Position numbers and translations under genes: made by a program. This document shows, in pieces, positions 36,516-43,219 of a DNA stretch of 43,219 nt. The stretch's first letter is position 1. Each line of letters opens with the position of its first letter. The notes below the pieces were generated by a model that was not told the origin of the DNA, searched no databases, and saw nothing but the letters and a program-made list of their open reading frames with translations. Source of the stretch: Planctomycetota bacterium (GTDB lineage Bacteria > Planctomycetota > JACOTG01 > JAJDCM01); contig JAJDCM010000151.1 of assembly GCA_029260825.1 (NCBI GenBank), forward strand, positions 1 through 43,219, given 5' to 3'.

Positions 36516-36530
36516 TTCCCGTCACGGGAA
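36516..36530. other. Perfect hairpin between rpe and tkt
   Basis: TTCCCG-TCA-CGGGAA, 6-bp arms with a 3-nt loop, in the 204-nt gap. There is no T-run after it on the minus strand, so it is not a standard terminator. It could stabilise or attenuate the message. Confidence 0.35.
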
Positions 36531-36619
36531 AAGCCGAACCGCCCAATAGAACCGCCACCTGGGGCAGATATATCCCCAATCGATATCCCAACGTGAAACC
36601 CGCAAACGGCTCGTGTGAA

Positions 36620-37303
36620 TCAGGTACGCCCCACCGAAACACCTGACAGGAGCCGCTTCATGGAAACATCGACCGGATCGCCTGTGCTGTAGATCGAGGA
36701 CCCGGCGACCAATACCCGGGCACCAGCCTCGACCACAGCCGGCGCCGTCTTCGAGTCGATCCCCCCGTCCACCTCGATCTCGCAATCGGGGTTGACGTCG
36801 TTCAGGATCTCTCTCACTTGACGAATTTTAGCCAGAGTCGATTCGATGAACTTCTGCCCTCCGAAGCCGGGATTCACCGTCATGATCAAAACAAGATCGA
36901 CGTCAGGCAAAACGACCTCAAGAGAGGAGACCGGAGTTGACGGATTGAGTGCAACTCCGGCCCCTTTTCCGAGCTCTTTGATTCGCTGGATGGTGCGATG
37001 GAGATGAGGCAATGCCTCCTGATGAACGATCAAGCTATCCGCACCGCCCTTGACGAAGGGCTCCAGATAGCTGTCCGCATCGGCAATCATGAGGTGAACT
37101 TCGAACGGCAGCTTTGTTACCGAACGCACGGACTGCATGACCGGCACCCCGAAGCTGATGTTCGGGACAAAAGCGCCATCCATGACGTCGACGTGAATAC
37201 GGTCCGCTCCGCCGCGGTCCACTTCTTGTATCTGCTCACCGAGGCGAGCAAAATCCGCGGCCAGGATCGAAGGCGCAAGCTTGATCGTATCCGATTGATT
37301 CAC
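36620..37303 (-). CDS. rpe: Ribulose-phosphate 3-epimerase
   Basis: 227 residues, a TIM barrel that interconverts ribulose 5-phosphate and xylulose 5-phosphate (EC 5.1.3.1). Motifs: KLAPSILAADFARLGEQI at the N-terminus, HVDVMDGAFVPNISFG (metal-binding His and Asp), EVHLMIADAD, MTVNPGFGGQKFI and EVDGGIDSKTAP...AGSSIY. I chose GTG 37303, because GGAGGAGGTT lies directly before it; the ATG at 37318 would put that ribosome site inside the coding sequence. It follows the aldolase stop by 21 nt on the same strand, so the two form an operon, probably with transketolase after it. Confidence 0.96.
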   Translation of the reverse strand: MNQSDTIKLAPSILAADFARLGEQIQEVDRGGADRIHVDVMDGAFVPNISFGVPVMQSVRSVTKLPFEVHLMIADADSYLEPFVKGGADSLIVHQEALPHLHRTIQRIKELGKGAGVALNPSTPVSSLEVVLPDVDLVLIMTVNPGFGGQKFIESTLAKIRQVREILNDVNPDCEIEVDGGIDSKTAPAVVEAGARVLVAGSSIYSTGDPVDVSMKRLLSGVSVGRT

Positions 37304-37307
37304 CCCA

Positions 37308-37317
37308 ACCTCCTCCA
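37308..37317 (-). promoter_or_regulatory. Ribosome binding site for rpe (GTG start)
   Basis: GGAGGAGGTT on the minus strand ends 4 nt before GTG 37303. The upstream ATG 37318 overlaps this site. Confidence 0.65.
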
Positions 37318-37324
37318 TGGATGA

Positions 37325-38251
37325 TTACTGCATCTCACCCGAATAAATCTTCATGATGGTGTTCAAGAACTTCAACGAATCGTCTCGCTGTCGCTGGAAC
37401 GAGTTTCGACCGATGATCGATCCAAAGCCGCCACCCTTTTGAATGGCTCTTGCTTCGTCAAAGACCGCCTCATCCGAGTCTTTCTTCGCACCACCGGAGA
37501 AGATGACAATTCTTCGTCCATTGAAACAGCTCTGGACGACATGACTGACCCGTTCCGACAGCGTCGAGATCGGAATGTTGTTGGCTTCATAAACCTTGCG
37601 GGCCGCATCCTGTTCGATGTGGTCGCTCGGCAACTTCACCTTGATGACATGGGCGCCAAGCTGGGCAGCAATCTGGGCTGCGTAGGCAATCACGTCAATC
37701 CCGGTTTCGCCCTTCTTGCTGAGCTGGGAACCTCGAGGATAAGACCAGAGAACAACAGCTAGTCCTACCGACTTTGCTTCCGCGGCAATTTCCCGGAATT
37801 CTTCGTACATCAGATTGCGCTGTCCGGAGGACGGGTAGATCGTGTAGCCGATTCCCACGCATCCCAGATTCAACGCATCCTGGACCGATCCGGTGATGGC
37901 CGAGCAAGGCTCTTCGAGACTCACCAGGGAGTCACTGTTGTTCAGCTTGAGGATGAGTGGAACCTGGCCGGCGTAGTCGGCGGCACCCGCTTCGAGGAAA
38001 CCAAGGGGAGCCGCATAGGCATTACAACCGGCGGCCAGGGCCAGTTCGAAATGATAGCGAGGATCATAGCCACCTGGGTTCATCCCGAAACTACGGGCCG
38101 CCCCATGCTCAAAGCCCTGATCCACGGGAAGAATGACCATCTTGCCCGTACCCGCCAAAGTTCCATGGTTCATCATCCGGGCGAGATTTGTCAGTACACC
38201 CGGAGAGTTCCCCGCATACCAGCTCAGGATTTCTCGAACACGCTCATTCAT
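37325..38251 (-). CDS. fbaB: Class I fructose-bisphosphate aldolase (FbaB/DhnA type)
   Basis: 308 residues. Metal-independent aldolase of the DhnA/FbaB family (EC 4.1.2.13), which splits or forms fructose 1,6-bisphosphate through a Schiff base. Motifs: MVILPVDQGFEHG near the N-terminus (about 38-50), GYTIYPSSGQRN, VVLWSYPRGS, the Schiff-base Lys region AHVIKVKLPSDH, then IVIFSGGAKK and a phosphate-binding GGGFGSIIGRNSFQR. The presence of VIKVKLP and GRN/FQR supports the class I assignment over class II. GGAGGA lies 9 nt before ATG 38251. It is first in the aldolase-epimerase-transketolase block, which together can move carbon between glycolysis and the pentose phosphate or Calvin pathways. 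No RuBisCO or phosphoribulokinase is in the window. Confidence 0.94.
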   Translation of the reverse strand: MNERVREILSWYAGNSPGVLTNLARMMNHGTLAGTGKMVILPVDQGFEHGAARSFGMNPGGYDPRYHFELALAAGCNAYAAPLGFLEAGAADYAGQVPLILKLNNSDSLVSLEEPCSAITGSVQDALNLGCVGIGYTIYPSSGQRNLMYEEFREIAAEAKSVGLAVVLWSYPRGSQLSKKGETGIDVIAYAAQIAAQLGAHVIKVKLPSDHIEQDAARKVYEANNIPISTLSERVSHVVQSCFNGRRIVIFSGGAKKDSDEAVFDEARAIQKGGGFGSIIGRNSFQRQRDDSLKFLNTIMKIYSGEMQ

Positions 38252-38616
38252 GGCTTAATTTCCTCCGTCTACCCATCGATTTCCAAAGTCCGTCCGTTGC
38301 TCGAATCTCGGCAGGAAATGCTCTAGAACCATGAGGCAAAGCAACTTGCGCAGACCCTATTCAAACTCGGCCGGCCCATGCCCGTACCTTCTCCAAATCA
38401 CGCCAAATGGCCTGGACGGACATTCTTGCGATTCAAGGACAATAATGTGGCACAACTTCATCCAAATGGAAGATCATTCCGGGAAAATCGGGGGCGACTT
38501 TTTGCCACCCTGTTTGCCCCCTCTTTGCCAGGTGGATGGGGCAAGTGACTTCAGCCCGGACGGGCCCGCTTTTTGGCCGCAAGAATGATCTTGCCGCCTC
38601 CGCCTTCGGCTCAAAT
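38252..38616. other. 365-base intergenic region upstream of the aldolase gene
   Basis: It lies between the aldolase start and the sulfatase-fold gene stop, both on the minus strand. It should hold the promoter of the sugar-phosphate operon; I could not assign one. A palindrome GCAAGA-ATGA-TCTTGC (38579-38594) lies near the sulfatase stop but has no T-run on the minus strand. No gene seen. Confidence 0.45.
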
Positions 38617-40083
38617 CTATTCGGACTCGAGGTATCCAAGAGCCCCGAGTTTTCGACGGGTCTCTTCGCTCAACTTCGTTCCTTCAAGGTCGCCGGGCTC
38701 AAACTGAGGACTCACTCCGCCGCGCATCTTTTTATGGGCTGCCCTTGCCGAAAGCAAGGCCCGGGCAACCTCCCTGGCACGGGCCCGATCCTCGTCCGAC
38801 ATTTTGACTTCGGGATCGTCGATCCGGGCGATCGGGATGAGCTTCTTCCCCGTAGGATCCGAAAGGTCATGCATCGTTTCCCGAACGTGGCCCGAGGAGA
38901 TTTCCTCAAGGCTTCTCACCATGAAGTCGTCTCGAAAAAAAGTATTCCCGTACCTACCGGGGAAGAACTTCTCCGCCATCGCCGCGCCGTCTGTGATCGG
39001 CAAAAGTAAACTCCTACCCCGAACATTCGATGGCACCGGGAGACTCAAGAAATCACACAACGTGGGGAAAAGGTCCTGGTTGGAAACAGTGCGAGTCACA
39101 ACTTCACCGGCCCGAACATCTCCAGGAAGCCGAAGCACCAGGGGAACATGGCTCTGAACACGACCTGGCATGTGGCCGTGCCCCCAAAAGACCTCCGCTC
39201 CCACCTGATCCGAGAAGGCCTCCCCATGATCACCCGTCACCACAAGAAGAGTGCGATCCCATTTCCCGAGTTCCTTCAACCTCTTGATGAGGCGACCCAG
39301 GAAGTGGTCCGTGGCAAAAATCTCCTGATCATACCGCTCGACAATGTGACGAATCTCTTCCGGGTCGGTCGGCATGGTCTTCTTCTGTCGCTTGGCCGTC
39401 CCTGGTGAAAACGACTGATACGGCTCTACCGCCTCCGGCTTCTCACCGAAAGGATACGTCAAAGATGGGTCCGGCTCATAAGGACCATGAGCATCGAAGT
39501 AGTTGACGAAGAGGAAAAACGGTCGATTCACCTTTGAAAGCCAGGCAAACACCTTTTCGTTGGTGGCCCCCCCGAGCCTCTGGGGTCCCACCCAATCGTC
39601 ATCGTAGAGGTCAAATCCACGGGAGAAACCAATCCCTCCGGCAATCGCCGGCCCCCCGATGAACCCGGCCGTCGCCCACCCCGATTCCGAAAGAAGCTCG
39701 GCGAGGGTCATATTCTCGGACGAAAGGGGAAGGATCTGCTCGTCCTCTTCCCAGGGAGCCATGTGGCAACCATGCTGGCTGGGAAGCAATCCGGTGAAGA
39801 GCGATCCGTGAGATGGAGCTGTCCAGCTAGACGTCGCATAGGAGCGGTGAAAAGAGATCCCCTGCTCACAAAGTTCATCAAGGTTGGGGGTCGTGGGCAG
39901 AGCGTAGCCGAGATGAGAGATGTGATCGCCCCGAATCGTGTCAAAAGTTACCAGGACGACGTTCACATCGTGCGGGCTCTCTCTGGGGCCACCGCAGGAA
40001 GTGAGAACCACCCCGGCAAGGACTAAAAGTGGAAGCCACCCGAGGAATGGATCAACTGAACGATATGGAATACGCCCCTTCAT
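38617..40083 (-). CDS. Sulfatase-fold hydrolase/transferase lipoprotein with Thr at the nucleophile position
   Basis: 488 residues. Lipoprotein signal with a good lipobox LTSC (Cys30). The alkaline phosphatase/sulfatase fold is clear: VVLVTFDTIRGDHISHLGY (metal Asp), TPNLDELCEQG, NYFDAHGPYEPDPSLTYP, VVTGDHGEAFSDQ and RVQSHVPLVLRLPG. The catalytic position reads SSWTAPSHGSLFTG: Thr88 replaces the Cys or Ser of C-x-P-S-R, and the Arg is His. Formylglycine cannot form, so this is not a classical sulfatase. A phosphodiesterase or phosphotransferase role, as in Thr-nucleophile relatives such as LtaS, is possible. ATG 40101 is an alternative start; neither has a strong ribosome site. It ends about 365 nt before the aldolase gene and diverges from the ATPase gene. 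Confidence 0.86.
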   Translation of the reverse strand: MKGRIPYRSVDPFLGWLPLLVLAGVVLTSCGGPRESPHDVNVVLVTFDTIRGDHISHLGYALPTTPNLDELCEQGISFHRSYATSSWTAPSHGSLFTGLLPSQHGCHMAPWEEDEQILPLSSENMTLAELLSESGWATAGFIGGPAIAGGIGFSRGFDLYDDDWVGPQRLGGATNEKVFAWLSKVNRPFFLFVNYFDAHGPYEPDPSLTYPFGEKPEAVEPYQSFSPGTAKRQKKTMPTDPEEIRHIVERYDQEIFATDHFLGRLIKRLKELGKWDRTLLVVTGDHGEAFSDQVGAEVFWGHGHMPGRVQSHVPLVLRLPGDVRAGEVVTRTVSNQDLFPTLCDFLSLPVPSNVRGRSLLLPITDGAAMAEKFFPGRYGNTFFRDDFMVRSLEEISSGHVRETMHDLSDPTGKKLIPIARIDDPEVKMSDEDRARAREVARALLSARAAHKKMRGGVSPQFEPGDLEGTKLSEETRRKLGALGYLESE

Positions 40084-40106
40084 GGCCCGGGATTCTACCA
40101 TTTCGG

Positions 40107-40112
40107 TATAAT
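40107..40112 (+). promoter_or_regulatory. Possible -10 element for the ATPase-VWA operon
   Basis: A perfect TATAAT lies 81 nt before ATG 40194. No -35 hexamer is visible 16-18 nt upstream, so this rests on the -10 alone. Confidence 0.28.
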
Positions 40113-40193
40113 CGGCAACAGGTCACCCGGCGAGTCGTCATGATGGTGCAGAATGGTGCCCAGGATCCCACTTCTTGGTCGTAAAGGAGCTGA

Positions 40194-41660
40194 ATGAGTC
40201 AACCACGAACTCTTGGCGAGTTAAAAGAAACCAATTATCGTCCCCGCTCCATTCGGGACGAACTCCGACAGAACATGATTCAGGCGCTGAAAGCAGGAGG
40301 TTCTCTTTTTCCCGGCGTTGTCGGCTACGACAAGACGGTGATTCCTCAGATCGCCAACGCCATCCTTGCAAAACACAACTTCATCTTGCTGGGACTTCGA
40401 GGCCAGGCAAAAACCCGGCTCCTTCGCAGTTTGACTCGATTCCTTGATGAGTCCATTCCGGCCATCGATGGATCGCTCCTGAACGAGGATCCCCTTCTCC
40501 CCACATCCATCGGCTCCATCCGGAGAATCGAGAAGGAAGGAGACGACCTTCCCATCCGCTGGATTTCCAGAGAAGAGAGGTATCAAGAGAAGCTGGCCAC
40601 CCCCGATGTCACCATGGCCGACCTGATCGGTGACATTGATCCGGTGAAGGCAGCGACCAGAAAACTCGACTTTTCCGACCCGGAGGTCATTCACTACGGG
40701 GTGATCCCCCGCACAAATCGGGGCATCTTTGCCATCAACGAGGTTCCGGACCTCGCCGCACGCATCCAGGTCGGCCTCCTCAACATTCTTGAAGAGGGAG
40801 ATATCCAGATCCGCGGCTTCCCGATTCGCATCCCCCTCGATCTCCTGTGTGTGTTCTCCGCGAACCCGGAAGACTACACGAACCGGGGAAACATGATCAC
40901 TCCCCTGAAAGATCGAATCGAATCTCAGATCAAGACCCATTATCCAACGACCCTCGAAGATTCACTGAGCATCACCGCGCAAGAGGCTTACGTGGACCGA
41001 GGCCTGACCCCCATCACCGTGCCTACGTATTTCACCGAAATCGTTGAAGAAATCGGATTCGTGGCCCGGACCTCGGAATTCGTGGATCAGAACTCCGGAG
41101 TCAGCGCACGAGTCACCATCTCCGCTCTCGAAAACTTGATCTCGAATGCGGAGAGAAGAGCCCATGCCCACGGGAGTGATCACGGATCCGTCCGGATGTG
41201 CGACGTCGCAAGCGTGTTTCCATCGATCACCGGCAAGATCGAGCTCGTCTACGAAGGAGAGCTTGAAGGGACAACGGCGGTAGCAAAACATATCCTGGGA
41301 AAGGCGGTCAAGAAGGTCTTTTCCCGCTACTTCCCCAACGCACACCGAATGGAAGCCGACCAAGATCGAGATGACACACAATTCCAGGAGATCATCGATT
41401 GGTTTGCGAAGGGATCGACCCTTGAGTTGACCGATGAGCAGAGGGATGAAGAGTACATTTCGGCACTTCGCGACATCCCCAGCCTTCCGGAACTTGCCAC
41501 GACCCTCAAGCCGGCAAACGACGCAGAACTTGCTTCCGCCATGGAATTCGTCCTCGAGGGACTTCACCAGTATTCCATCATTGCTCGAGAAGACATCACC
41601 GGTGGGGGCAGCGCCTTTCGCGATCTTCTTGGCGACATGATGACTCAGTTCAAGGAATAA
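40194..41660 (+). CDS. ChlI/MoxR-like AAA+ ATPase
   Basis: 488 residues. AAA+ domain of the magnesium chelatase ChlI/MoxR group (about 38-280). Walker A is atypical, GLRGQAKT (about 68-75), with Ala before the Lys; the Walker B region reads GIFAINEVPDL with Asn where Asp is usual. PLKDRIESQI carries the sensor/arginine region. The C-terminal half is helical (TISALENLISNAERRAHAHG...SVFPSITGKIELVYEGE). Proteins of this group act as chaperone-like motors with a VWA partner. The partner gene follows after 1 nt. AAGGAG lies 4 nt before ATG 40194. No chlorophyll genes are nearby, so a true magnesium chelatase role is unlikely. Confidence 0.87.
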   Translation: MSQPRTLGELKETNYRPRSIRDELRQNMIQALKAGGSLFPGVVGYDKTVIPQIANAILAKHNFILLGLRGQAKTRLLRSLTRFLDESIPAIDGSLLNEDPLLPTSIGSIRRIEKEGDDLPIRWISREERYQEKLATPDVTMADLIGDIDPVKAATRKLDFSDPEVIHYGVIPRTNRGIFAINEVPDLAARIQVGLLNILEEGDIQIRGFPIRIPLDLLCVFSANPEDYTNRGNMITPLKDRIESQIKTHYPTTLEDSLSITAQEAYVDRGLTPITVPTYFTEIVEEIGFVARTSEFVDQNSGVSARVTISALENLISNAERRAHAHGSDHGSVRMCDVASVFPSITGKIELVYEGELEGTTAVAKHILGKAVKKVFSRYFPNAHRMEADQDRDDTQFQEIIDWFAKGSTLELTDEQRDEEYISALRDIPSLPELATTLKPANDAELASAMEFVLEGLHQYSIIAREDITGGGSAFRDLLGDMMTQFKE

Positions 41661-41661
41661 T

Positions 41662-42753
41662 ATGCGGTATCGCTTCTGTCAGTGGGACCCGAAACGTCAT
41701 GGTCAGAACTACGACCTGAAGTCTCTGGTCAAGATCTTCAATCACCTCTTGCTTCAAACCGGCGGAGACGTGGAAGAAGCTTTGAAATGGATGGAGCATT
41801 TCGGAGAACAGCACGGGTTTTTCGATGACAAGATGAGCTTTGAAGAGTTCAAGAAGCATCTCCATGAGCACGGTGTCATCGAGAAGCAGAAAGGGGTATC
41901 ACGGCTGACGCCCAAGGGAGAGCGAATCATCCGGGAAGATAGCCTCGGACTGATTTTTTCCAACCTGAAGCGAGACCAGGAGGGCGATCATCGGGTTCCG
42001 TTTTCCGGCCAAAGTGGCGAACGTCTCACCGAGACCCGCCCCTGGCGTTTCGGGGATTCAACCTCTGATGTTGATCCGACCTCGACCTTGAAGAATGCCA
42101 TCCATCGAGGTGGAATCGAAAACATCCAGCTCACCGAAGAGGACTTCGAGGTCTATGAGACGGAACACCTCTCGGCGGCGGCAACCGTCCTGTTGATCGA
42201 CGTCAGTCACAGCATGATCCTCTATGGAGAAGATCGTTTCACTCCGGCAAAAAAAGTAGCGCTAGCGCTCACCGAGCTCATCCTCAGGAAATTCAAGAAA
42301 GACAGCCTCGACGTTGTCTTGTTCGGAAACGAAGCCTGGCAGGTTCCGATCAGTCGTCTGCCGTATGTTCAGGTCGGGCCCTACTACACGAACACAAAGG
42401 CAGGGCTCGCCCTCGCCCAGCAGATCCTGCAAAGAAAGAAGCAAGGAAACAAACAGATCTTCATGATCACGGATGGCAAACCAACCGTTCTCATGGAACA
42501 CGGTCAAATGTATCGCAATGCTTTTGGTCCGGATCGGCGAATCTTGAACAAGACCCTTGAGGAGGGGTCCCGTTGCCGTCGAAAGAAGATCAACATCACG
42601 ACCTTCATGATCGCCTCCGACCCTGAACTTCAAGAATTCGTCGAGGATCTGACTCGTATCAATCGGGGAAGGGCGTACTTTTCAACTCCAGACAACGTGG
42701 GATCCTATCTCTTTGTCGATTTCATCCGAAATCGAAATCGGAGAGTTCGATGA
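41662..42753 (+). CDS. VWA domain protein, partner of the ATPase
   Basis: 363 residues. The N-terminal ~130 residues are a helical region rich in charged residues. The von Willebrand A domain covers about 165-355, with the MIDAS start LLIDVSHSM (D-x-S-x-S), a Thr in the TNTKAGLALAQ loop and FMITDGKPT. It has neither a signal peptide nor a membrane segment, so it is cytoplasmic. It starts 1 nt after the ATPase stop, which implies coupling and fits the known ATPase-VWA pairing (MoxR-VWA, RavA-ViaA, ChlI-ChlD). The stop overlaps the next gene by 4 nt (ATGA). Client protein unknown. Confidence 0.92.
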   Translation: MRYRFCQWDPKRHGQNYDLKSLVKIFNHLLLQTGGDVEEALKWMEHFGEQHGFFDDKMSFEEFKKHLHEHGVIEKQKGVSRLTPKGERIIREDSLGLIFSNLKRDQEGDHRVPFSGQSGERLTETRPWRFGDSTSDVDPTSTLKNAIHRGGIENIQLTEEDFEVYETEHLSAAATVLLIDVSHSMILYGEDRFTPAKKVALALTELILRKFKKDSLDVVLFGNEAWQVPISRLPYVQVGPYYTNTKAGLALAQQILQRKKQGNKQIFMITDGKPTVLMEHGQMYRNAFGPDRRILNKTLEEGSRCRRKKINITTFMIASDPELQEFVEDLTRINRGRAYFSTPDNVGSYLFVDFIRNRNRRVR

Positions 42754-43219
42754 CGGAAGAACGGGAGGACGAGACCACCCCTCACCTTGGCCGGGAGAGT
42801 ATCGTTCGCGTCGGCCTTCCCATCCTTCTCTTGAAATGCTTCCTCTTGTGCTTTGTGCTGATGTCCCAGGCCCTTCTTCCCGATGCGCTCTTTCAGCGAA
42901 AGATCTATCGCACGAACTTTCACTGGCCCGTTGCGGAAAAACCAGACACAGAGACTCGATTCAAGACCTGGGACGGACAGCATTATCTTTACCTCAGCCA
43001 GAACGGCTATGAGGAAGGCATCCAATCCAATGCGTTTTATCCGCTCTGGCCGTTGTCCATCAAGGTCGGCTCCTATGCCTTCTTCGGGAATCACCTGGCA
43101 TCAGGTCTCTTTCTGGCGAATCTCTTTTCCTTGCTGGCCCTGATCATTCTTCATGGGATCGTCAAGGCCTCGTCGGGAGGGGAAACCGCCAATGCTTTCA
43201 CCCCCCTGATGCTTGCCTT
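42750..43219 (+). CDS. PIG-V-like membrane mannosyltransferase (3' end outside the window)
   Basis: 156 codons are visible. A cytoplasmic N-terminus is followed by a membrane helix (about 22-42), a loop, and more hydrophobic segments (about 117-137). The loop motif TWDGQHYLYLSQNGYEEG and FYPLWPLSIKV fit the luminal or periplasmic W-D-x-x-x-Y-x-x-I-A-x-x-G-Y and FPLYP pattern of the PIG-V type (GT76) mannosyltransferases, which use a lipid-linked sugar donor. The start overlaps the VWA stop (ATGA). The link of a membrane glycosyltransferase to an ATPase-VWA pair may be only positional. The call rests on a short stretch. Confidence 0.7.
   Translation, partial: MTEEREDETTPHLGRESIVRVGLPILLLKCFLLCFVLMSQALLPDALFQRKIYRTNFHWPVAEKPDTETRFKTWDGQHYLYLSQNGYEEGIQSNAFYPLWPLSIKVGSYAFFGNHLASGLFLANLFSLLALIILHGIVKASSGGETANAFTPLMLA

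Noticed and set aside
38579..38594. Palindrome GCAAGA-ATGA-TCTTGC as terminator of the sulfatase-fold gene
   Set aside because: On the minus strand it is followed by GGCCAAAAAG and not a T-run, so it does not fit a Rho-independent terminator.

Overview
This 43.2 kb window is bacterial, fairly GC-rich and densely coded on both strands. The gene mix suggests Planctomycetota or a close relative: a formylglycine-type sulfatase, a second sulfatase-fold lipoprotein, DUF1579, DUF2961/GH172, a TIGR03790-type protein with an IPT/TIG domain, FG-GAP/VCBS giants, lipoprotein S41 and M28 peptidases, a ChlI/MoxR-VWA pair and an integrase-core transposase of a kind common in planctomycetes. This assignment is an inference; no rRNA or marker gene is present. 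I saw no tRNA, rRNA or CRISPR array.

Layout. 1-4403: a DUF1579 protein cut by the window edge, overlapped by a sulfatase lipoprotein; convergent to them, a GH172-like protein and an Rrf2 regulator. 4509-8501: a membrane-anchored, degenerate nitroreductase-fold protein translationally coupled to myo-inositol-1-phosphate synthase, divergent from an iron-type alcohol dehydrogenase and mogA. 8502-9234: a 733-base non-coding stretch with a 10-bp periodic repeat. 9235-20514: an accessory island of three giant secreted proteins in a row. The first is a 1728-residue Ig-like/LamG protein whose last ~120 residues look like a PD-(D/E)XK nuclease; the other two are tandem paralogues with 14 FG-GAP/VCBS motifs each. 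20516-21700: remains of two different transposases, which close the island.

21702-25427 (minus): an M28 aminopeptidase with a PDZ domain and a TIGR03790/IPT lipoprotein. 25804-34300 (plus): a free-standing Hpt protein, a fusion of two glycosyltransferases, an AsnB-type amidotransferase and an S41 lipoprotein peptidase (the last three overlap each other), then a LolA-like periplasmic protein and a cyclophilin-FKBP fusion lipoprotein, closed by a strong hairpin. 34379-38251 (minus): class I fructose-bisphosphate aldolase, ribulose-phosphate 3-epimerase and transketolase, a sugar-phosphate block usable for the pentose phosphate or Calvin-type pathways. 38617-43219: a sulfatase-fold lipoprotein with Thr at the nucleophile position, divergent from a ChlI/MoxR-like ATPase, a VWA protein and the start of a PIG-V-like membrane mannosyltransferase.

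The most unusual part is the island at 9235-20514. It has the form of a secreted-effector locus (long Ig-like stalk, helical pre-toxin-like region, nuclease-like tip) beside two duplicated adhesin-like beta-propeller proteins, with no recognisable immunity gene, flanked by transposon debris. All coordinates and motifs were read directly from the sequence. Family names come from recalled motifs and no database search was run.
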